From: Flavobacterium sp.
Lineage (GTDB): Bacteria > Bacteroidota > Bacteroidia > Flavobacteriales > Flavobacteriaceae
Length of the DNA: 41,209 nucleotides
Direction: 5' to 3'
NCBI GenBank assembly: GCA_023259675.1
Contig: JALRGT010000028.1
Coordinates: 1-41,209 of the forward strand
In this document: one piece after another, positions 34,283 to 41,209 of the stretch
Layout of the letters: the number at the start of each line of letters is the position of its first letter
Position numbering within the stretch: the first letter of the stretch is position 1
Notes under the pieces: generated by a model
The model's input: the letters and a program-made list of their open reading frames with translations, nothing else
Database searches by the model: none
Told to the model about the DNA's origin: nothing
Made by a program: the position numbers and the translations under genes

Positions 34283-35908
34283 ATGAAAATTAAACTTAGC
34301 ATAGTAGCGGCATCAATGTTATTTGTTTTTGTTCAATTTTCCTTTGGACAGTCGAATCAAAATAAAAACTCCTCAGTCTGGGTAGCAGATAATGGAGACG
34401 GGACCTATAAAAATCCGATTATTCATGCTGATTACTCAGACCCTGATGTAATTAGAGTTGGAAATGATTATTATATGACTTCCTCTTCTTTTAATTGTAT
34501 TCCTGGTTTGCCGATTTTACATTCAAAAGATATGGTCAATTGGGAATTGGTTAATTATGCTTTAAAGAAACAGCCGCCATTTGATGTCTATGACAAACCA
34601 GGACATGGGAATGGTGTTTGGGCACCATGTATTCGATATCATAATAATGAATTTTACATTTATTATCCAGATCCCGATTATGGAATTTATATGGTAAAAG
34701 CTAAAGATCCTATTGGAATTTGGTCAGCACCAATATTAGTAAAAGAGGGAAAAGGATTAATCGATCCGACTCCATTATGGGATGACGATGGTAAGGTTTA
34801 TATGGCTTATGCGTATGCTGGCAGTAGAGCGGGTTTTAAAAGTTTGTTAGCAATTTGCTCACTAAATTCTGAAGGAACAATAGCCAATAATGATGATGTA
34901 ATTATCATTGATGGGCATGAAGGGGAAACCACAATCGAGGGGCCTAAATTATACAAACGAAACGGGTATTACTATGTTTTTGCTCCGGCTGGAGGAGTCC
35001 CAACCGGTTGGCAGACGGTTTTGCGTTCTAAAAATATTTGGGGGCCTTATGAAAAGAAGAAGGTATTAGAACAAGGGAATACCAGTATAAATGGACCGCA
35101 TCAAGGAGCTTGGGTAGAAACACAAACTGGTGAAGATTGGTTTTTTCATTTTCAGGATAAAGGAGCTTATGGGAGAATTGTTCATTTGCAACCTATGAAA
35201 TGGATTAATGATTGGCCTGTAATTGGGATTGATAAAGATGGAGACGGAACAGGAGAGCCTGTTATGACTTATAATAAACCAAATGTTGGAAAAACATATC
35301 CTATAGTTACTCCGCCAGATTCAGATGAATTCAATTCGCCGAAATTAGGATTGCAATGGCAGTGGCATGCGAACCAACAAGTATATTGGGGTTTTCCTTC
35401 GTCGATGGGTTATTATACGATGTATTGCCGTCCTATGCCGAAAGAAGCAACTAATTTATTTGATGTTGGAAATTTGTTATTGCAAAAATTTCCAGCAGAA
35501 GAATTTACGGCTACTACAAAAATGACATTCAATTCCCGTTTTGATGAGGAACAAACAGGTTTAGTAGTTATGGGGTTGGATTACAGTTATTTGAAAGTAA
35601 AACACTCCAATGGAGCACTTTATATTTCTCAAGTGATTTGTAAAAATGCCGATAAAAAAGGATTAGAGTCAGAAGGAAATTCCATTAAGCTTACAAACAA
35701 GACTTTTTATCTTCAAGTAAAGGTCAGGCCGGGGGGATTGTGTAATTTCTTCTATAGTGAAGATGGAGAAAAATTCAATGCTATAGGCACGGAATTTAAA
35801 TCTAGAGAAGGGAAATGGATTGGTGCTAAAATAGGGTTTTTGGCACTTCGAAATGGTGTAATCAATGATGCAGGAAATGTGCTTATTGATTGGTTTAAGA
35901 TAAATTAG
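34283..35908 (+). CDS. Glycoside hydrolase GH43 (arabinofuranosidase/xylosidase type)
   Basis: 541 residues with a Sec signal peptide ending near 'QFSFGQ'. The five-bladed propeller catalytic domain (about 40-340) contains the base in 'HADYSDPDVIR' (D53), the pKa-modulating Asp in 'GLIDPTPLWDDDG' and the acid Glu in 'ETTIEGPKLYKRNGYYYVF'. A C-terminal jelly-roll domain (about 350-541) of the GH43 C2 type follows. Likely cleaves arabinose or xylose side chains of pectin. The exact sugar and subfamily are not certain. Confidence 0.93.
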   Translation: MKIKLSIVAASMLFVFVQFSFGQSNQNKNSSVWVADNGDGTYKNPIIHADYSDPDVIRVGNDYYMTSSSFNCIPGLPILHSKDMVNWELVNYALKKQPPFDVYDKPGHGNGVWAPCIRYHNNEFYIYYPDPDYGIYMVKAKDPIGIWSAPILVKEGKGLIDPTPLWDDDGKVYMAYAYAGSRAGFKSLLAICSLNSEGTIANNDDVIIIDGHEGETTIEGPKLYKRNGYYYVFAPAGGVPTGWQTVLRSKNIWGPYEKKKVLEQGNTSINGPHQGAWVETQTGEDWFFHFQDKGAYGRIVHLQPMKWINDWPVIGIDKDGDGTGEPVMTYNKPNVGKTYPIVTPPDSDEFNSPKLGLQWQWHANQQVYWGFPSSMGYYTMYCRPMPKEATNLFDVGNLLLQKFPAEEFTATTKMTFNSRFDEEQTGLVVMGLDYSYLKVKHSNGALYISQVICKNADKKGLESEGNSIKLTNKTFYLQVKVRPGGLCNFFYSEDGEKFNAIGTEFKSREGKWIGAKIGFLALRNGVINDAGNVLIDWFKIN

Positions 35909-35924
35909 TAAATAAATAAATAAA

Positions 35925-37028
35925 ATGAAAAGTTTAAAAAGAATTACAAGTGTTTTTTCTCTTTTATTTGTACTTAGCGCACCTGCTCAAGTACTTAATA
36001 AATCTTGGAAAAGTATAACTGAAATTTCTGACGAGAATTGGTTTGCATCTGATGAAGCTAAAGCGATTGCTGAAAATGTATTACTTTACCAGCGAAATAT
36101 TGGTGGTTGGCCCAAAAATATTGAAATGCAAAAACCATTATCAGCGGTTGAAAAACAACAATTACTGGATCTTAAAAGTGATTTACATAATATTACTACC
36201 GATAATGGAGCTACCTATCAAGAAATGATTTTTCTTTCGAAAATGTATAATAAAGCTCCTGACGAAAGATATAAAAAAGCCTTTCTTTTAGGTTTAGATT
36301 ATATTTTAGAAGCACAATATGATAATGGAGGATGGCCACAATTTTATCCTTTAAAAAAAGGATATTATACCCACATCACTTTTAATGACGATTCGATGGT
36401 TAATATCCTCAATGTTTTGAAAGAGATTATGAATGAAACTGATTATTTCTCCATAAAACCTTCTGAAGAAACAAGGAAAAAAGTTGAAATGGCTTTTTAT
36501 AAAGGAATAGATTGTATTGTAAAAACCCAATACAAACAAAATGGTGTTTTAACAGCTTGGTGCGCACAACATGATGAAAACACTTTAGAGCCTGCCAAAG
36601 CAAGGGCGTATGAACTTCCTTCTTTGAGTGGTAAAGAATCCGCAAAAATTGTTTTGCTTTTAATGTCACTTGAGAACCCATCACCAGAAGTAATCCTTGC
36701 CGTGAATAGTGCCTATGCTTGGTTTGCAAAAGTTCAGATAAATGGTCTAAGGGAAGAAAGAATTTACAATGAAAAGCATAAAATAATTGATAAAAAAATG
36801 ATTTCTGATCCTGAAGCCTCTCCAATATGGGCTCGTTTTATGGAGTTAGACACCAATGTTCCTTTTTTCTGCGACAGGGATGGTGTGAAAAAGGCAACTA
36901 TTGCTGAAATAGGTGCTGAACGTAGAAATGGCTATGCATGGTATACCAATGAACCTAAAGAAGTCATGAAGAAATATGATAGATGGAGGAATAAAGTAGC
37001 TACGGAGCTGATTGAAAAAAAAAAGTAA
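35925..37028 (+). CDS. Pectate lyase, PL10 (may be the N-terminal half of a PL10-CE8 frameshift product)
   Basis: 367 codons including stop (366 residues), Sec signal 'VFSLLFVLSAPAQ'. PL10 motifs: 'NIGGWPKNIEMQKPLS', 'NGGWPQFYPLKKGYY', 'THITFNDDSMVNIL' (Ca-binding and catalytic Asp region) and 'RRNGYAWYTNEP' near the C-terminus. It cleaves polygalacturonate by beta-elimination. The gene ends with 'LIEKKK' and TAA, and the stop lies directly after a run of ten A that contains A AAA AAG in the reading frame. The next gene starts in the -1 frame without an initiation codon. The PL10 domain itself looks complete, so the stop yields a functional lyase if no shift occurs. Confidence 0.92.
   Translation: MKSLKRITSVFSLLFVLSAPAQVLNKSWKSITEISDENWFASDEAKAIAENVLLYQRNIGGWPKNIEMQKPLSAVEKQQLLDLKSDLHNITTDNGATYQEMIFLSKMYNKAPDERYKKAFLLGLDYILEAQYDNGGWPQFYPLKKGYYTHITFNDDSMVNILNVLKEIMNETDYFSIKPSEETRKKVEMAFYKGIDCIVKTQYKQNGVLTAWCAQHDENTLEPAKARAYELPSLSGKESAKIVLLLMSLENPSPEVILAVNSAYAWFAKVQINGLREERIYNEKHKIIDKKMISDPEASPIWARFMELDTNVPFFCDRDGVKKATIAEIGAERRNGYAWYTNEPKEVMKKYDRWRNKVATELIEKKK
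37015..37025 (+). other. Ten-A run with dnaX-like slippery heptamer (A AAA AAG) at the PL10/CE8 junction
   Basis: Bases 37015-37024 are ten A, followed by G at 37025 and the PL10 stop TAA at 37026-37028. In the PL10 frame the bases 37019-37025 read A AAA AAG, the same heptamer and phase used for -1 frameshifting in E. coli dnaX. In the -1 frame the codon at 37013 is TGA, so the CE8 frame is open only from 37016. The overlap of the two open frames is therefore exactly this A-run. A GGAG at 37004-37007 lies 11 bases upstream, similar in place to the dnaX stimulator, though Flavobacteriia use such sites little. Confidence 0.75.
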
Positions 37029-37951
37029 ATAAAGTACCTAAAGACGATAGCAATATCATTGTTGCTCATGATGGAAGCGGAGATTTTACAAAAATTCAAG
37101 AGGCAATAAATGCAGTAAAATCGTTTCCTTATAATCGAATAACCATTTTTGTGAAAAATGGTGTTTATCATGAAAAAGTTACAATTCCAGAATGGAATAC
37201 CAATCTATCTTTAATTGGAGAAAGTAAAGAAAAAACCATAATTACCTATGATGATTATTTTGGTAAAATCAATTTAGGAAGAAACAGTACTTTTCATACA
37301 GCAACATTATTAGTGGAGGGGGATGATTTTTACGCTAAAAATTTAACAATACAAAATGCGGCCGGTAAAGTAGGACAAGCCATTGCACTTTCTGTACATG
37401 CCAATCAGGTAATGATTTCGAATTGTAATATCCTTGGAAATCAAGATACTTTGTATCTCACGGGAAATGATAATAAACAGTATTTTAATAAGTGTTATAT
37501 AGAAGGAACGGTAGATTTTATTTTTGGACAAGCTACTGCTTTATTTGAAAATTGTGAACTACACAGTTTGAGTAATGCTTATGTTACTGCAGCTTCCACT
37601 CCTGAAGATGTTGCTTATGGATTTGTTTTTAAAGATTGTAAACTTACCGCAGCAGATGATGTAAATTCAGTTTATTTAGGCCGACCATGGCGAATTTATG
37701 CGAAAACCGTTTATTTAAATTGTGAAATGGGAAAACATATAAAGGCTGAAGGTTGGAATGACTGGTCTAAACCAGAAGTGCCTAAAACTACTTTTTATGC
37801 AGAATTTAATTCTAAAGGTGAAGGATTTCAGCCTACTAAAAGAGTTGTATGGTCGCATCGGTTAAAGAAATCAGAAGCAAAAAGATACTCGATAGAAAAT
37901 ATTATGGGTCTATCGTTTTCAAAAGCAATTAAAGAAATTTTTTCAAAATAA
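37025..37951 (+). CDS. Pectinesterase, CE8, without its own start codon
   Basis: About 308 residues counted from the junction. The CE8 core starts in 'IIVAHDGSGDFTKIQEAI' at 37058, the usual first motif of the family, but no ATG, GTG or TTG occurs in this frame between the TGA at 37013 and a GTG at 37151 that lies inside the domain. The catalytic set is complete: 'GNQDTLYLTG' (Gln-Asp), 'GTVDFIFGQA' (Asp nucleophile) and 'YLGRPWRIYA' (Arg). It demethylesterifies pectin, which helps PL10. There is no signal peptide of its own, so it would be exported only as a fusion to PL10. I read it as the C-terminal half of a PL10-CE8 enzyme made by -1 frameshift or joined by a one-base indel. A start at 37151 would give a truncated, cytoplasmic protein. 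Confidence 0.88.
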   Translation, partial: VNKVPKDDSNIIVAHDGSGDFTKIQEAINAVKSFPYNRITIFVKNGVYHEKVTIPEWNTNLSLIGESKEKTIITYDDYFGKINLGRNSTFHTATLLVEGDDFYAKNLTIQNAAGKVGQAIALSVHANQVMISNCNILGNQDTLYLTGNDNKQYFNKCYIEGTVDFIFGQATALFENCELHSLSNAYVTAASTPEDVAYGFVFKDCKLTAADDVNSVYLGRPWRIYAKTVYLNCEMGKHIKAEGWNDWSKPEVPKTTFYAEFNSKGEGFQPTKRVVWSHRLKKSEAKRYSIENIMGLSFSKAIKEIFSK

Positions 37952-37960
37952 AACTAAACC

Positions 37961-39310
37961 ATGAAATTAAAAATTGTAATTCTTTTACTGATTTCATTAA
38001 GTTGTTTTGCTCAAAATAATACTTTTCCATCTGATAAGGTGGATGCAATTGTTAAACGAATCCAACTGCCTGTAATACCCAATTTCAAAACTTCGGTAGT
38101 TAAATATGGTGCCAAAGGGGATTCGGTAACCAATTGTAAACCTGCTTTTGATAAAGCTATGAAAGATTGTGAACGGCGTAAAGGAGGCACAATCATTGTT
38201 CCTAAAGGAGTTTATACTTTAAACGGTCCAATTCATTTTGTGAGTAACGTCAAATTACATTTGCAAGCGGGTGCAAAAATTAGATTTGGTTCGAATCCAA
38301 ATGATTACCCACTTGTTTTGACTAGTTGGGAAGGAACGATGCTGTATAATTATAGTCCCATGATTTATGGGAATAATGTTGAAAATATTGCCATTACCGG
38401 AAATGGAATTATTGATGGTGAAGCTAAAAACACTTGGATAAAATGGAAACCGTTGGAAAAGGAAGACCAACAATTGAGTAGGGTCATGAATCATAATAAT
38501 ATTCCGATTAAAGACAGGATCTTTGGGAAAGGACATTACTTAAGACCACAATTGATTCAGTTTATCAATTCAAAAAACATAATTATAGAGGATGTTCAAA
38601 TCGAGGATTCTCCATTTTGGTGTATTCATTTGCTAAAAAGTAAAAGCATAACGTTACGAGGCATAAAATACGATGCCCATAACAATAATAATGACGGTAT
38701 TGATCCTGAATACTCCAGCGATATTCTAATCGAAAATATTTCATTTGATAATGGTGATGATAACATTGCCATTAAAGCGGGTCGAGATGATGAAGGGAGA
38801 AGCAATTCGGATACCCCTTCTGAAAATATTGTGATTAGAAATTGCGAATTCAAAGGTTTACATGCCGTTGTAATAGGAAGTGAAATGTCTGCAGGAGTTC
38901 GAAATGTCTATGTTGAAAATTGCAAAGCACGTGGGTATTTAAAAAGAGGGCTTTATCTTAAAACCAATTCAGATCGCGGGAGTTATATCAAAGATATTTA
39001 CTTCTCTAATATTGCATTCGGTAAAGTGGAGGATTGTATTTACATGACCGCCAATTATCATGGAGAAGGAAGTGGTTTATTTCCTTCTAAAATTTCCAAT
39101 ATCTATTTTTCCAATATTAGTTGTGAAGAAGCTACAAATACCGGGATTGTAATAGAAGGATATCCGAATAAAAAAGTTGAAAACATTAAATTGGATACCA
39201 TCACAATTAAATCAGCAAAAAACGGAATGACACTTACCAATACTGAAAATGTAACAATCAATGAAGTGGTGATTGGGGATAAAGCTACAATTCCAACAGC
39301 TGTAAAGTAA
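37961..39310 (+). CDS. GH28 polygalacturonase-type protein with altered catalytic loop
   Basis: 449 residues with a signal peptide ('LLLISLSCFAQ'). Beta-helix repeats as in the first GH28, and 'NNNDGIDPEYS' and 'NGDDNIAIKAGRD' (D266, D267) keep the catalytic aspartates. The usual GHG is replaced by 'GLHAVVIGSE' (H301 kept, glycines changed) and the RIK motif reads 'LYLKTN', with Lys kept and Arg lost. This suggests a divergent substrate such as rhamnogalacturonan or an exo-acting specificity rather than loss of activity. It starts 9 bases after the CE8. Confidence 0.9.
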   Translation: MKLKIVILLLISLSCFAQNNTFPSDKVDAIVKRIQLPVIPNFKTSVVKYGAKGDSVTNCKPAFDKAMKDCERRKGGTIIVPKGVYTLNGPIHFVSNVKLHLQAGAKIRFGSNPNDYPLVLTSWEGTMLYNYSPMIYGNNVENIAITGNGIIDGEAKNTWIKWKPLEKEDQQLSRVMNHNNIPIKDRIFGKGHYLRPQLIQFINSKNIIIEDVQIEDSPFWCIHLLKSKSITLRGIKYDAHNNNNDGIDPEYSSDILIENISFDNGDDNIAIKAGRDDEGRSNSDTPSENIVIRNCEFKGLHAVVIGSEMSAGVRNVYVENCKARGYLKRGLYLKTNSDRGSYIKDIYFSNIAFGKVEDCIYMTANYHGEGSGLFPSKISNIYFSNISCEEATNTGIVIEGYPNKKVENIKLDTITIKSAKNGMTLTNTENVTINEVVIGDKATIPTAVK

Positions 39311-39335
39311 TTATGTTTAACAATAAACTTGATTT

Positions 39336-40079
39336 ATGAAGCGAATTTTCATGCTATTGATGCTGATTTCTTTAAATTGTTTAGCGCAACAAACAACAAT
39401 ATATTCCATTGGTGATTCTACAATGGCCGATAAATCGGAACCGGAAGTAAATCCGGAACGCGGTTGGGGGCAAATGTTGCCTCAATTTTTTACTGAAGCA
39501 GTTAAGGTTGATAATCGGGCCGTAAATGGGAGAAGTACCCGTAGTTTTATTAATGAAAAACGTTGGGAAGCTATTTTGAAAGTTATAAAATCGGGAGATT
39601 ATGTATTTATTCAATTTGGTCATAATGACGAAAAATTTGAAGATTCGACACGTTATACGAATCCACATACAGCATACAGACATAACTTAATAAAGTTTGT
39701 AACGGAAAGTCGAGCCAAAGGAGCTATTCCTGTTTTATTTTCTTCAATTGTCAGAAGAAATTTTAATGAAAAGGGAGTGTTGATTGATACTCATGGAGAC
39801 TATCCTTTGGAAACTCGTTTGGTAGCTATGGAGTATCATGTCCCTTTTGTGGACTTAGGATATTTATCGGAGGTTTTAGAGATGTCATATGGACCAGAAA
39901 AATCAAAAGAATTGCATTTACATTTTAAACCTGGCGAGATACCGTTTTACCCTAAAGGAAAAGCAGACGATACGCATCTATGTGAAAAAGGGGCAACCGC
40001 TATTGCAAACTTGGCTTTGAATGAAATTAAGTTGTTAAATGACCCGTCATTGGATAAACTTAAAAAAGGTATGAAATAA
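39336..40079 (+). CDS. Rhamnogalacturonan acetylesterase, CE12 (SGNH hydrolase)
   Basis: 247 residues, signal peptide 'LLMLISLNCLAQ'. Four SGNH blocks are visible: 'YSIGDSTMADK' (nucleophile Ser), 'VNGRSTRSFI' (Gly), 'FIQFGHNDEK' (Asn) and 'DDTHLCEKGA' (Asp-x2-His). Removes acetyl groups from the rhamnogalacturonan or homogalacturonan backbone, giving access to PL10, GH28 and GH105. Last gene of the degradation run, 25 bases after GH28. Confidence 0.94.
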   Translation: MKRIFMLLMLISLNCLAQQTTIYSIGDSTMADKSEPEVNPERGWGQMLPQFFTEAVKVDNRAVNGRSTRSFINEKRWEAILKVIKSGDYVFIQFGHNDEKFEDSTRYTNPHTAYRHNLIKFVTESRAKGAIPVLFSSIVRRNFNEKGVLIDTHGDYPLETRLVAMEYHVPFVDLGYLSEVLEMSYGPEKSKELHLHFKPGEIPFYPKGKADDTHLCEKGATAIANLALNEIKLLNDPSLDKLKKGMK

Positions 40080-40186
40080 TAAAACCTGTAGAATTCAATA
40101 TGTAGTTTGAGAAATTTAGATTTTTTTCTTTCATAACGATTGTTTTTGGGTATCGTTATTTCGCGACGTGATATTTTTAAAATATA

Positions 40187-40220
40187 AAAAACTCCAGATT
40201 TCTCTGAAGCTTTTCTAGTA
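40187..40220 (+). terminator. Imperfect hairpin after the CE12 gene
   Basis: CTCCAGA and TCTGAAG pair around a TTTC loop with one mismatch; flanking A- and T-runs resemble a decayed terminator. A separate perfect inverted repeat at 40133-40140/40152-40159 has no T-run. Confidence 0.35.
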
Positions 40221-40584
40221 GCGGTAAGCATTCATATATCTAATCAGTTTTTTTAGGGTTTTTGTAATGTTTTGGCATGTACATCTTAAGTTACTGGCAT
40301 TTTTCCAACTCTCTTTTAAGTTTATTTGTAAGAATATAACACTTTAAATTTCTGTAAATTATGTAGTTATAAAGTTATGTTTCTAGATAATTCGTTTAAT
40401 TTTTTAGTTATACAAACTGCTATTCAATTTGAAGAAAGTGATGCTATTTGTGATTGTGCCCACCAAACAGTTAATGGAGATATCGTTCCTAAAGCTGTCA
40501 TATACTGAGAAAGAATCAAATGGTTAGACAAGGGATAACAATGTTAAATCATTCTGTAAATTAGCAGTTTAACTTTTGGATTTC

Positions 40585-40878
40585 TTAAATATTCGTGTTT
40601 GATTTTGGCAGATGTGACAAAACCTTGACCCAGCTATTTGCTATTCGTCAAACCAAATCTCCAATGTTACCATCGTCATTACGAAAATAAACTTGAACCT
40701 TATTTTTTTTCCAGAGTAGGGAAGACTCTCCAATCAGACTCTCTTTTCCGAAAAGGCTACCCATCATTGTACAGAGATGATTTCTGTCTTCTTCAGGGTT
40801 TTTCTCGGATTGTGAGTTACAAGAATTAATAAATATGCAAATTATTCCAATAGTTAAAAGTTTAAAAATAGATAACAA
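40585..40878 (-). pseudogene. Probable decayed lipoprotein gene
   Basis: The frame opens with a lipoprotein signal 'LLTIGIICIFINSCNSQ' (C20), continues for 76 residues with 'LLWKKNKVQVYFRNDDG', is stopped by TGA at 40648 and could run on for 20 codons ('IANSWVKVLSH') to 40585. The order of a beta-strand and a helix starting with an Ala/Trp pair is loosely like the N-terminus of a secreted metallopeptidase, but that is weak. Early stop and short size suggest a remnant. The remainder of 40080-41111 contains no gene I can support. Confidence 0.35.
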
Positions 40879-41010
40879 ATATTCGGAAGCAAACTCATTT
40901 GCTTTATCTTCTTGTATTAAAACAAATCAGGTTCGCCTGACAAATGATAATTCTTTTTTTCAACTGTTTCCAAGTCAAACAAAATGTGGTAGGAGCCGTA
41001 TCAAAAAAAT

Positions 41011-41033
41011 AAACAACACAATCGGTTGTTTTT
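41011..41033 (+). terminator. Possible small terminator
   Basis: AAACAAC (41011-41017) pairs with GTTGTTT (41025-41031), then T. The 7-bp A/T-rich stem is weak, and no gene directly upstream on the plus strand needs it. Confidence 0.35.
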
Positions 41034-41111
41034 AAATTATTTTTATTGTTAAATTAGCAGTAAAAAACTTACTCAAAGGGAGTGTGTTTATTAATTAAAC
41101 CAATTTAAGTT

Positions 41112-41209
41112 ATGAAAAGAGTTCAAAAATTACTTTTTCTATTTTTAGTGCTTATTCCCCAAATGCAATTATTTGCATGGCCAGGAATGCCACTGCCTCC
41201 TCTGCATGT
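41112..41209 (+). CDS. Secreted protein, N-terminus only (3' partial)
   Basis: ATG at 41112 is followed by a Sec signal peptide 'VQKLLFLFLVLIPQMQLFAW' and 'PGMPLPPLH', and runs off the window. I have the impression that this short Pro-rich start resembles some Bacteroidota secreted glycoside hydrolases (GH5-like), but 32 residues cannot prove it. Being downstream of a pectin locus fits a further carbohydrate-active enzyme. Confidence 0.6.
   Translation, partial: MKRVQKLLFLFLVLIPQMQLFAWPGMPLPPLH

Noticed and set aside
37151..37951. CE8 as an independent gene starting at GTG 37151
   Set aside because: The GTG is inside the beta-helix, after the conserved N-terminal motif at 37058, and would leave a protein with no signal peptide; the upstream frame is clearly CE8 sequence.
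40133..40159. Perfect 8-bp inverted repeat (ATAACGAT/ATCGTTAT) as the CE12 terminator
   Set aside because: It is not followed by a T-run on either strand and has an 11-base loop.
40377..40508. 43-codon ORF on the plus strand
   Set aside because: No recognisable domain, signal or promoter; likely chance in the gene-poor stretch.

Overview
The window looks like a chromosomal segment of a Flavobacterium-type member of the Bacteroidota. The evidence is the low GC content, the gldKLMN gliding and type IX secretion cluster, promoters with the Bacteroidota -7 element TAnnTTTG (in two cases with TTTG exactly 19 bases upstream), and few obvious Shine-Dalgarno sites. I see no rRNA, tRNA, CRISPR array or insertion sequence.

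Left part (1-16500) is mostly conserved core. It holds the tail of a DeoR-type regulator, topA followed with no gap by an arginase-fold protein whose metal site is broken, and then gldK-gldL-gldM-gldN. A strong terminator follows. Next come an FAD oxidoreductase, a DUF983 protein, an ABC-F ATPase, a divergent pair of lipid-phosphate genes (an App1-type phosphatidate phosphatase and a diacylglycerol kinase-like protein), a FemAB/GNAT-like protein, a pterin carbinolamine dehydratase and a DUF1761 membrane protein. A secreted plant-type leucine-rich-repeat protein sits at the border.

Right part (17800-40080) is a nearly complete pectin/galacturonan utilisation locus. The first block is a hexuronate-type MFS transporter and a Gfo/Idh/MocA oxidoreductase. 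The second is a ten-gene-scale catabolic run: kduI, kduD, uxaC, kdgF, kdgK, KDPG aldolase, uxaB, uxaA. Together these take both unsaturated galacturonate (KdgF-KduI-KduD) and galacturonate (UxaC-UxaB-UxaA) to 2-keto-3-deoxygluconate, then to pyruvate and glyceraldehyde 3-phosphate. A convergent LacI-type regulator follows. The third block is depolymerisation: a GH28 on its own promoter, then a tight run of DUF4861, GH105, GH43, PL10, CE8, GH28 and CE12.

Three promoters (transporter, kduI, first GH28) carry almost the same box, consensus TGYAATCGATTRCA, directly at or just after the -7 element. A poorer copy lies upstream of the LacI gene. This is what a shared LacI-type repressor operator would look like.

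The most unusual observation is at the PL10/CE8 junction. The pectinesterase has no usable start codon or signal peptide, and its conserved N-terminus begins right after the PL10 stop in the -1 frame. The two frames meet at a run of ten A containing the dnaX-type slippery heptamer A AAA AAG, immediately before the PL10 stop. A -1 shift there would yield a single secreted PL10-CE8 enzyme of about 674 residues. A natural or technical single-base indel is the main alternative.

The last kilobase (40080-41111) is gene-poor, with a probable decayed lipoprotein gene, and the window ends in the first codons of another secreted protein.
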